Source: Crocinitomicaceae bacterium
Lineage (GTDB): Bacteria; Bacteroidota; Bacteroidia; Flavobacteriales_D; Crocinitomicaceae
Assembly: GCA_024643585.1 (NCBI GenBank)
Contig: JAHEMP010000062.1
Span: 1 to 10,467 of the forward strand
Direction of reading: 5' to 3'
DNA length: 10,467 nt
Shown: positions 1-5,547 of the stretch, piece after piece
Position numbering within the stretch: the stretch's first letter is position 1
Layout of the letters: the number at the start of each line of letters is the position of its first letter
The notes under the pieces: model-generated
Databases searched by the model: none
The model's input: the letters and a program-made list of their open reading frames with translations, nothing else
Told to the model about the DNA's origin: nothing
Program-made: the position numbers and the translations under genes

Positions 1-233
1 ATTGGGGAAACGGTTTAGCAACTGAGGCCGTTAATTGTGTTCTTGATTATTGTTTCGACGAACTAAAACTTCATCGAGTGGAAGCCGGTTGTGCTATTGA
101 CAATATCGGCTCTGTGCGAGTCCTTGAAAAAGTTGGGATGAAACTTGAAGGAACAAATCGTCAAAGTCTTCCCTTGGATTCAGGTTGGTCAGACGGACAT
201 TTTTTTGGTATACTAAAAACAGATAGAAGTTAA
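1..233 (+). CDS. GNAT acetyltransferase, RimJ/RimL type (3' part only)
   Basis: The frame is open from base 3 to a TAA at 231-233 and gives 76 C-terminal residues; the start lies outside the window. The first residues, WGNGLATEAV, fit the acetyl-CoA pyrophosphate-binding loop and helix of the GNAT fold. The stretch LKLHRVEAGCAIDNIGSVRVLEKVGM is interrupted here only by description: it contains the usual 'N-x-x-S-x-x-x-L-E-K-x-G-M/F' signature of the RimJ/RimL and Acetyltransf_3 group, followed by the typical E-G at the end of the domain. Proteins of this family move an acetyl group from acetyl-CoA to an amino group, of ribosomal protein N-termini or of small molecules. The substrate cannot be told from this fragment. 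Roughly the first half of a normal domain of about 170 residues is missing. The call of family is firm; the specific function is open. Confidence 0.88.
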   Translation, partial: WGNGLATEAVNCVLDYCFDELKLHRVEAGCAIDNIGSVRVLEKVGMKLEGTNRQSLPLDSGWSDGHFFGILKTDRS

Positions 234-321
234 AACCCAAATTATCCAAATTCTATTTATAGTAAGCTAATTTACATATGTTTACTTGAATTTAATTTTA
301 TCCAAAACTTAATTATAAGCT

Positions 322-753
322 ATGAAAAATGCAATTTATCCATGCCTCTGGTTTAATCAAAATGCCAAGGAAGCGGCCGTTTATTATTTAGACATATTTA
401 AAGATGCCAAAATACTATCTGAAAATCCATTCGTTATTATTATGGAAATAACTGGCAATAGGTTAATGCTAATGAATGGCGGGACAGAATATAGTTTTAA
501 CCAAGCAACTTCTCTTGTAATACCCTGCGATACACAGGATGAGATCGATTATTACTGGGATAAATTAACGTTGGATGGTTCACCTGGGAAATGTGGATGG
601 TTGAAAGATAAATTTGGCTACTCTTGGCAAGTGGCGCCAACCGTTTTGAGTAAATTGATGAGTGATCCTGCGAAAGCACCGAAAGTTATGTACGCTTTCA
701 TGCAAATGACTAAATTCGACATTAACAAGTTAATAGAGGCCGCCGAGAATTAA
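322..753 (+). CDS. VOC superfamily protein, PhnB / 3-demethylubiquinone methyltransferase-like
   Basis: This 143-residue cytosolic protein starts at an ATG and shows the marks of the PhnB-like branch of the vicinal oxygen chelate superfamily. These are an N-terminal strand (IYPCLWFNQNAKEA) running into the helix with YYLDIF, a central IIMEITGNRLMLMNGG strand pair, and the C-terminal CGWLKDKFGYSWQV block at residues 91-104, which is very characteristic. The old family name, 3-demethylubiquinone-9 3-methyltransferase, is misleading because these proteins lack a methyltransferase fold. Most have no known reaction. It is a little short for the family (often 150-160 residues) but looks complete. 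Its stop overlaps the stop of the convergent membrane-protein gene by 4 bp, so no terminator fits between them. The upstream 88 bp is AT-rich and shows only an imperfect promoter match (TATGTTTA at 277-284). Confidence 0.9.
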   Translation: MKNAIYPCLWFNQNAKEAAVYYLDIFKDAKILSENPFVIIMEITGNRLMLMNGGTEYSFNQATSLVIPCDTQDEIDYYWDKLTLDGSPGKCGWLKDKFGYSWQVAPTVLSKLMSDPAKAPKVMYAFMQMTKFDINKLIEAAEN

Positions 754-1364
754 CTTAAACCCAAAGCGCCAAAAATAATCCAACCGTAAATTGCAAAACG
801 GATAAAACGGAATAACGCCCAAAGTAAATAACTTTTGAAATCATACTCTATTAAACCACAAGCGAAGGAAACTATTGCATGTGGAAGAGGCAACATGGCA
901 CCAATTACTACAAAGAAACCTCCCCATTTTCTTAGGTTAACAATATGTTTGGCTATTTTATTTTCTAGTCTATTGTGAACCGATGGAAGGTGACCGATTA
1001 ATTTACCTAAACCAAATGCGGTAATTCCACCCAAATAGGATAAAAACGCTAAAATGAAAAGGAACAAAAGTGGTTCCCCCATTTTAGAACTCCAAGCAAT
1101 GAATATTTCTGGAGGCAATAGACCTAAAATTGTCTCTGAAATATAAAATATAGACAATATAAAGGCTGGCGAATAACTAGTAACCAAACTATTCAATATA
1201 GCCTGTGTGTCTAAAAAATAATAATCTAAGACAAAGAACACGACCAGCACCACGGCAACCGTTATTCCGCCTTTTATTGCAGTGTTTTTAAGAAAATCGT
1301 AGAAGTTTGTTATTTTGTAATAACGGTTTAAAACAGCGAGTTTATCTTTATCTATAGTAGGCAA
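750..1364 (-). CDS. VTT-domain (DedA/YqaA-like) inner-membrane protein
   Basis: The 204-residue product is strongly hydrophobic, with segments at about 32-51, 70-93, 98-122, 148-172 and 178-203. The middle part has features of the VTT/SNARE-associated (DedA) family: SETILGLLPPEIFIAW (76-91), a likely re-entrant loop with the family's P-x-E; a glycine-rich helix with YLGG and GLGKLIG (110-124); and GAMLPLPHAIVSFACG (155-170), which matches the second conserved loop. DedA-family proteins are thought to move lipids or lipid carriers across the inner membrane and to support envelope homeostasis; the role of this subfamily is not known. There is no ATG before residue 95, so the start must be a non-ATG codon. 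The TTG at 1362-1364 is the best choice, because the frame is open only back to a TGA at 1407-1409 and a promoter -7 motif lies at 1388-1395. Its 3' end overlaps the convergent VOC gene. Confidence 0.85.
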   Translation of the reverse strand: MPTIDKDKLAVLNRYYKITNFYDFLKNTAIKGGITVAVVLVVFFVLDYYFLDTQAILNSLVTSYSPAFILSIFYISETILGLLPPEIFIAWSSKMGEPLLFLFILAFLSYLGGITAFGLGKLIGHLPSVHNRLENKIAKHIVNLRKWGGFFVVIGAMLPLPHAIVSFACGLIEYDFKSYLLWALFRFIRFAIYGWIIFGALGLS

Positions 1365-1387
1365 AATACAATTGATTATTGGAGCGC

Positions 1388-1395
1388 CAAAAATA
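1388..1395 (-). promoter_or_regulatory. Putative -7 promoter element of the VTT gene
   Basis: Read on the minus strand this is TATTTTTG, a perfect match to the Bacteroidota TAnnTTTG element. It ends 23 bases before the TTG start and lies inside the part of the open frame that would be coding if a more upstream start were used. It therefore supports the TTG start. I see no clear TTG at the -33 position. Confidence 0.4.
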
Positions 1396-1409
1396 GACCA
1401 AATCTTTCA

Positions 1410-1526
1410 ACTTTGAGCCTTTTCTTGATTTGAGAAACTGTTAAATAAATGGAAAAGTTCAATTATTGAAGAGTTCCGTTCATCTACTTCTACCATTCTC
1501 ACCTATACAAACCAATGTTTTTTCGC
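1410..1526. other. Spacer between divergent genes, with a short palindrome
   Basis: This non-coding stretch separates the divergent VTT and peptidase genes. It holds a 13-bp palindrome, TTCAAT-T-ATTGAA, at 1458-1470, roughly midway between the two putative promoters. Palindromes of this base composition arise easily by chance in AT-rich DNA, so an operator role is only a possibility. I see nothing else in it. Confidence 0.35.
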
Positions 1527-1534
1527 TATTTTTG
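1527..1534 (+). promoter_or_regulatory. Putative -7 promoter element of the M28 peptidase gene
   Basis: TATTTTTG matches TAnnTTTG exactly and ends 20 bases before the ATG, which would give a short leader of about 14 nt. A -33 TTG is not evident at the usual distance, so the call rests on the -7 element and its placement. Confidence 0.45.
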
Positions 1535-1554
1535 ATTTTAACATTTAAGACTTT

Positions 1555-2913
1555 ATGATTAAATTAACTCTTTTCGCGCTTTTCTTATCATCAGGAATTC
1601 TTGCACAAAACGATTCAATATTTATCCGAAAAATTTACGATGAAGCTCTTTTGAAAGGTAAGTCACATGAAGATCTTCGTTCTCTTTGCAAAGATGTGGG
1701 TGCTAGAATATCTGGTTCCGCAGCAGCCGAAATGGCAGTTTATTGGAGCGAAGCCAAAATGAAATCCTACAAATTTGACAAAGTTTATCTCCAAGAAATT
1801 AAAGTGCCGCATTGGGAGCGAGGAACAAAAGAAAACGCTTGGATCAAAGGTTCAAATGGCTTGCTTATAAAAGTTAAAATTTTGGCTCTAGGCGGTTCAA
1901 TTGGGACCAACGGAAAATTGGAGGGAGAAATTATAGAATTTGCATCCTTGGAAGATTTGAAAAACTCATCTGAAGCTTCCGTTACTGGTAAAATTGTTTT
2001 TGTGAATCAACCGATGGATGCTGCACAAATTGCTACTTTCAGAGCTTATGGAGGATGTTACCCTGTTCGAAACGGAAGCGCAGTCGAAGCTGCAAAAAAA
2101 GGTGCGATTGGGGTTGTCATTCGATCTTTGGCAATGCCCATCGATAATCATCCACATACCGGGGGAATGCATTACGAAGACGACGTTCCGAAAATACCTG
2201 CCGCAGCTCTTTCCACAAGCGATTGCGAAATGTTATCAGCGCAACTAAAAAAGGAAAAATTAAGATTTGTTCTGGACATGGATTGCCTCTCCTTGCCAGA
2301 TGAAACTTCCTACAATATTATTGGCGAGATAACTGGATCAGAAAACCCGAACGAAATAATCACTTTTGGAGGACACATCGATTCTTGGGATACTGGAGAG
2401 GGAGCACACGATGATGGTGCCGGTGTTATCCACAGTTTGGAAGCACTTCGAATACTTAAAGAATTGAAATACAAGCCAAAACATACTTTACGTGTTGTTT
2501 TCTTTATGAACGAAGAAAATGGTAACATGGGCGGACAGACATACGCCACATGGTCAAAAGGAAAAGGTGAAATACAAGTAGCGGCTTTAGAAAGCGATAG
2601 TGGTGGGTTTTCTCCTCGAGGTTTCAATACAAATGGAAACGATCAACAATTAAAATTAGCCCAGAGCTTTGCGCCACTTTTTGAACCTTATTTTGTAAAT
2701 CAATTTGAAAAAGGTTACGGCGGAGTTGATATAGGACCTCTTAAAGAAAGTTTTGAAAACATTCCCCTATTCGGTTTTGCTGTCGATTCCCAAAGATACT
2801 TTGATTTTCATCATTCTGAAGAGGACGTATTTGAGAACGTTAACAAACGCGAATTGGAATTAGGCTGTGCAGCCATTGCTAGTTTTGTTTATTTGCTCGA
2901 CAAATACCTTTAA
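1555..2913 (+). CDS. Exported M28 family metallopeptidase, carboxypeptidase Q-like
   Basis: The 452-residue protein begins with a Sec signal peptide (MIKLTLFALFLSSGILAQ, about 1-18), so it acts in the periplasm or outside. The N-terminal half carries a protease-associated (PA) insert (about 115-235). The catalytic di-zinc core has the complete M28 set: H274-x-D276 in GGHIDSWD, D286 in GAHDDGAG, catalytic-base/ligand pair E320-E321 in MNEENGN, D348 in LESDSGG, and a C-terminal histidine at H419 or H420 in DFHHSEED. The HxD to DDGAG to NEEN to ESD spacing resembles that of carboxypeptidase Q (plasma glutamate carboxypeptidase), a dipeptidase, so a dipeptidase or carboxypeptidase role in peptide scavenging is the best inference. 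It has no T9SS sorting domain at the C-terminus. It appears to be monocistronic, with a promoter motif at 1527 and a terminator at 2924-2965. Confidence 0.93.
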   Translation: MIKLTLFALFLSSGILAQNDSIFIRKIYDEALLKGKSHEDLRSLCKDVGARISGSAAAEMAVYWSEAKMKSYKFDKVYLQEIKVPHWERGTKENAWIKGSNGLLIKVKILALGGSIGTNGKLEGEIIEFASLEDLKNSSEASVTGKIVFVNQPMDAAQIATFRAYGGCYPVRNGSAVEAAKKGAIGVVIRSLAMPIDNHPHTGGMHYEDDVPKIPAAALSTSDCEMLSAQLKKEKLRFVLDMDCLSLPDETSYNIIGEITGSENPNEIITFGGHIDSWDTGEGAHDDGAGVIHSLEALRILKELKYKPKHTLRVVFFMNEENGNMGGQTYATWSKGKGEIQVAALESDSGGFSPRGFNTNGNDQQLKLAQSFAPLFEPYFVNQFEKGYGGVDIGPLKESFENIPLFGFAVDSQRYFDFHHSEEDVFENVNKRELELGCAAIASFVYLLDKYL

Positions 2914-2923
2914 CATAACATCA

Positions 2924-2965
2924 ATTGCGATGACTGAGCGTAGTCGCAGGCAATCGTTTTTTTTT
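2924..2965 (+). terminator. Intrinsic terminator after the M28 peptidase gene
   Basis: The hairpin has an outer stem ATTGC (2924-2928)/GCAAT (2950-2954), a small internal loop, an inner stem GACT (2932-2935)/AGTC (2942-2945) and a six-base loop. It is followed after CG by nine T residues (2957-2965). Placed 11 bases after the peptidase stop, it should end that transcript. The inner part, GACTGAGCGTAGTC, resembles a dispersed palindromic repeat (see findings). Confidence 0.7.
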
Positions 2966-2995
2966 AATATCAATGAATTATAATTTATAGTTAAA

Positions 2996-3532
2996 ATGAA
3001 AAATCATTTCTTCGGTCAACCGAATCCAGAACACGCACCAAAATGGGCAGCAGACAGATATTTTCAGTACATAACGAAGTACAGTGATTTAAAAATGGCC
3101 CTGGAGGACAATAGGCATCATTTTATTGATTTTTTGAAATCGATCCCAGAAGACAAATGGAACTATAGATATGGCGATAACAAATGGACCATTAAAGGTG
3201 TCGTTTCCCATGTTTTGGATACTGAACGTATTTTTCAATACCGAGCTTTGCGCCATTCTAGACACGATGCCACCGATTTACCGGGATTTGACGAAAATGC
3301 ATACGAACCTCATTCAAATTTGGAAAATCGAAACGTTGACGACCTCATCCATGAATTTGATGTCGTTCGTTTGGCAACGAATGTATTGTTTGACAGCATG
3401 AGCAAAGAAAATCTTGATTTTGTAGGTAGAGCAAACGGTCAACCTTTTTCTGCAAGGAGCGCTGGCTGGATGATTATTGGACATGTCATGCATCATGAAA
3501 AAATAATTATAGAAAGATATTTATCTAATTAA
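2996..3532 (+). CDS. DinB-like (DinB_2 / YfiT family) putative metal-dependent protein
   Basis: This 178-residue cytosolic protein fits the DinB/YfiT four-helix-bundle superfamily. The clearest mark is KWTIKGVVSHVLDTERIFQYR at about 63-83, broken here as KWTIKGVVSH and VLDTERIFQYR, which carries the first metal-ligand histidine H72. The second mark is GHVMHHE at 162-168, giving H163 and H167, so the usual H...H-x3-H triad is complete. The N-terminal 35 residues, with NPEHAPKWAADRYFQYI, precede the bundle. Family members include thiol-dependent transferases (for example bacillithiol or mycothiol S-transferases) and many uncharacterised proteins; the substrate here is unknown. The gene stands alone between a terminator upstream and the strong promoter of the next gene. 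No clear promoter consensus is visible in the 30 bp before it. Confidence 0.88.
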   Translation: MKNHFFGQPNPEHAPKWAADRYFQYITKYSDLKMALEDNRHHFIDFLKSIPEDKWNYRYGDNKWTIKGVVSHVLDTERIFQYRALRHSRHDATDLPGFDENAYEPHSNLENRNVDDLIHEFDVVRLATNVLFDSMSKENLDFVGRANGQPFSARSAGWMIIGHVMHHEKIIIERYLSN

Positions 3533-3566
3533 TTTCAATTCAATTGCTAAGCCATTGTTAAATAAT

Positions 3567-3597
3567 TTTCAAGTCAGAATAATTACACTTATCTTTG
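3567..3597 (+). promoter_or_regulatory. Promoter of the alpha-oxoamine synthase gene
   Basis: TATCTTTG at 3590-3597, followed by CAG, is a textbook Bacteroidota -7 element (TAnnTTTG). TTTC at 3567-3570 sits 19 bases upstream, where the TTTG-like -33 element is expected. The resulting leader to the ATG at 3655 would be about 50 nt, the longest in the window. I see no convincing riboswitch in it. Confidence 0.6.
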
Positions 3598-3654
3598 CAG
3601 TCTTAAAACTAACGGAGTATTGGATTCAACAATCTAAAACCCAAAACAACTTGT

Positions 3655-4929
3655 ATGGCAGACATATTTGAAAAAATCAGAAAAAACAGAGGTCCTATCG
3701 GACAGTATTCAAAAGGCGTTCACGGCTATTTTACCTTTCCAAAATTGGAAGGTGAATTGGGAAACAAAATGATTTTCCGCGGGAAAGAATGCTTAGTTTG
3801 GTCTTTGAACAATTACCTGGGATTAGCAAACCACCCAGAGGTTCGTAAAGCAGATGCTGATGCAGCTGAACAATACGGATTGGCTTACCCTATGGGTGCT
3901 CGTATGATGACCGGTCAAACTTCAGAACACGAAAAATTAGAGAACGAAATCGCAGATTTCATGGGCTTCGAGGATTCAATTTTATTGAATTTTGGATACC
4001 AAGGAATGGTTTCTGCAATCGACTGTCTAGTAGACAGAAATGATATTATTGTTTACGATAGCGAATCCCACGCTTGTATTTTGGATGGTATGCGTTTGCA
4101 CAATGGTAAACGTTTCGTCTTTAAACACAACGATATGGAGAGCTTCGACAAACAGATGACGAATGCTACTCGATTGGCGGAAACGACAGGAGGAGGAATA
4201 CTTGTGATTACTGAAGGTGTTTTTGGAATGGCAGGAGATCAAGGAAAATTGAAAGAAATCGTTGAATTCCGTAAATCCGGTAAATACGATTTCCGACTTT
4301 TTGTTGATGATGCACATGGATTCGGTACACTAGGTAAAACAGGACAAGGATGTGGTGAAGAACAAGGCGTTCAAAATGAAATTGATGTATTGTTTGGAAC
4401 TTTTGCAAAATCAATGGCTTCTGTTGGAGGATTCCTTTGTGCTGAAGAAAGTATCGTAGAATATTTCCGTTACAACATGCGTTCGCAAATGTTTGCTAAA
4501 GCATTACCAATGACTATTACAATTGGTGCTCGTAAACGTTTAGAATTGTTGAGAACGCGTCCTGAAATAAAAGAAAAATTGTGGACAATCGCTTCTTCAT
4601 TGAAAGACGGATTAGTTAATGCTGGTTTCGATATTGGTGATTCAAATTCACCGGTTACGCCTGTTTTCATGAAAGGTGATTTGGCGGAAGCGACAAACTT
4701 AACATTCGACTTAAGAGAGAATTACAACATTTTCTGTTCAATTGTTATTTATCCAGTCGTACCGAAAGACACGATCATGTTGCGTTTGATACCAACGGCA
4801 GCTCATACTTTAGAGGATGTTCAATATACAATTGAGACTTTCTCTAAAATCAAATCTAAATTGGATGCTGGCGGATACAAATCAGATGAAATGGCAGCAG
4901 TAGAAGTTGACGACAAAAGAAAATCATAA
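3655..4929 (+). CDS. PLP-dependent alpha-oxoamine synthase (serine palmitoyltransferase / cysteate acyltransferase-like)
   Basis: The 424-residue protein is a complete fold-type I PLP enzyme of the alpha-oxoamine synthase family, which condenses an amino acid with an acyl thioester while losing CO2. Visible sites are H139 in ESHACILDG (stacks on the PLP ring), VDDAHGFGTLG at 217-227 with D218 (pyridine nitrogen) and H221, and the Schiff-base lysine K252 in FGTFAKSMASVGG. The glycine-rich GARMMTG (81-87) fits the family's substrate-entry loop. In Bacteroidota the likely roles are serine palmitoyltransferase, giving 3-ketosphinganine, or cysteate acyltransferase, giving the precursor of capnine sulfonolipids. 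Other members are KBL (2-amino-3-ketobutyrate CoA ligase) and AONS (biotin synthesis, BioF). No biotin or threonine-degradation gene is nearby. A charged tail of about 20 residues follows the usual C-terminus. It is a single-gene unit with its own promoter and terminator. Confidence 0.88.
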   Translation: MADIFEKIRKNRGPIGQYSKGVHGYFTFPKLEGELGNKMIFRGKECLVWSLNNYLGLANHPEVRKADADAAEQYGLAYPMGARMMTGQTSEHEKLENEIADFMGFEDSILLNFGYQGMVSAIDCLVDRNDIIVYDSESHACILDGMRLHNGKRFVFKHNDMESFDKQMTNATRLAETTGGGILVITEGVFGMAGDQGKLKEIVEFRKSGKYDFRLFVDDAHGFGTLGKTGQGCGEEQGVQNEIDVLFGTFAKSMASVGGFLCAEESIVEYFRYNMRSQMFAKALPMTITIGARKRLELLRTRPEIKEKLWTIASSLKDGLVNAGFDIGDSNSPVTPVFMKGDLAEATNLTFDLRENYNIFCSIVIYPVVPKDTIMLRLIPTAAHTLEDVQYTIETFSKIKSKLDAGGYKSDEMAAVEVDDKRKS

Positions 4930-4944
4930 GGTTTAATTTAGAAT

Positions 4945-4979
4945 AAAAAAAAGGGGTGAAAAAATTCATCCCTTTTTTT
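4945..4979. terminator. Bidirectional intrinsic terminator
   Basis: Eight A residues (4945-4952), GGGGTGA (4953-4959), a six-base loop, TCATCCC (4966-4972) and seven T residues (4973-4979) form a stem with one G-U pair, extended by A-T pairs. Read on either strand it gives a G/C-rich hairpin followed by a T run. It lies between the convergent stops at 4929 and 4991 and should serve both genes. Confidence 0.88.
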
Positions 4980-4990
4980 GTTCCTATTTT

Positions 4991-5440
4991 TTACAACCCA
5001 TAACCGTTGGGTTTCTCGTTCTTAATTTTAATCATTTTGTCAACAATATACTGACCATCTTCTTTGTCATAACTATCACCCCGCCAAGGAAGTGAATTGT
5101 TGTAATTTTTATAGTGCAATTCAAGCTCCATACCTTGAATCGACATTAACGAATCGGCTAACTTTTGATCTGTAACCGAAAACAAAAAATTATTCGTTGT
5201 CATGTTTCCCGTTGAAGCGGAACGTTTATTGCCTACACCTGGCAAGAGCATTTCGCCTTCGTACGTTTTAAATATGGTTCCCTTTTTGGAGAATTTATAC
5301 AAAATGCCAACACGCGTCCCTTCGCTATAAACAAACCAATATCTGAAATACAGCCAACCTCCCAAAACCAAAATTATACCAATGGAGATAAATACTACAT
5401 ATTTCTTTAATCCGCTTTTTTTCTTCTCTACTTCTTCCAT
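4991..5440 (-). CDS. Single-pass membrane-anchored protein of unknown function
   Basis: The 149-residue product starts with a short charged cytoplasmic head (MEEVEKKKSGLKK), then one membrane helix at about 14-33, and a soluble domain that should face the periplasm. The domain opens with YSEGTRVGILYKFSKKGTIFKTYEGEM (38-64, given here as YSEGTRVGILYKF and SKKGTIFKTYEGEM) and continues with NNFLFSV, ELHYKN and LPWRGDSYD. I recognise this pattern from a family that is common in Bacteroidota and often labelled '6-phosphogluconate dehydrogenase' in databases. It has no Rossmann motif and is far too short for that enzyme, so the label is not supported. The beta-rich look suggests a small barrel, but no function can be given. 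It converges on the oxoamine synthase across a shared terminator and diverges from the helicase gene. Confidence 0.82.
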   Translation of the reverse strand: MEEVEKKKSGLKKYVVFISIGIILVLGGWLYFRYWFVYSEGTRVGILYKFSKKGTIFKTYEGEMLLPGVGNKRSASTGNMTTNNFLFSVTDQKLADSLMSIQGMELELHYKNYNNSLPWRGDSYDKEDGQYIVDKMIKIKNEKPNGYGL

Positions 5441-5473
5441 TCTTTACTTTATTACTGTTTGAAGTTACTTCTT

Positions 5474-5485
5474 TTTCAATTGAAA
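5474..5485. repeat. 12-bp perfect palindrome between divergent genes
   Basis: TTTCAATTGAAA is a perfect palindrome in the 107-bp gap between the divergent membrane-protein and helicase genes. A second copy of its half (TTTCAATT) lies at 5522-5529. It could be an operator, but AT-rich palindromes are common by chance. Confidence 0.3.
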
Positions 5486-5510
5486 TTAACAACAACTTCT
5501 AATATTTTTT
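5480..5510 (+). promoter_or_regulatory. Possible promoter of the helicase gene
   Basis: TTG at 5480-5482 and TATTTTTT at 5503-5510 (one mismatch to TAnnTTTG) are 20 bases apart, which fits a Bacteroidota promoter and leaves a leader of about 30 nt. A rival TATTTTTA at 5535-5542 is also one mismatch away, but is so close to the ATG that it would make a leaderless message. The call is weak. Confidence 0.25.
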
Positions 5511-5547
5511 AGCGCTCTAAATTTCAATTAAAACTATTTTTACTCCC

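Noticed and set aside
277..284. TATGTTTA as a promoter for the VOC gene
   Set aside because: It misses the final G of TAnnTTTG and has no -33 partner at the right distance. It is too weak to list.
2310..2627. 105-codon minus-strand open frame inside the peptidase gene
   Set aside because: It lies wholly within a well-supported M28 gene, and its translation has no domain-like pattern. It is a shadow of the real gene.
2957..2965. Run of nine T residues as a possible phase-variation tract
   Set aside because: It is outside any gene and directly follows a hairpin, so it is the tail of a terminator. The A8 and T7 runs at 4945-4979 are explained in the same way.
4027..4317. 96-codon minus-strand open frame inside the oxoamine synthase gene
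   Set aside because: It is opposite the conserved PLP-binding region, which fixes the plus-strand reading. It has no recognisable features of its own.
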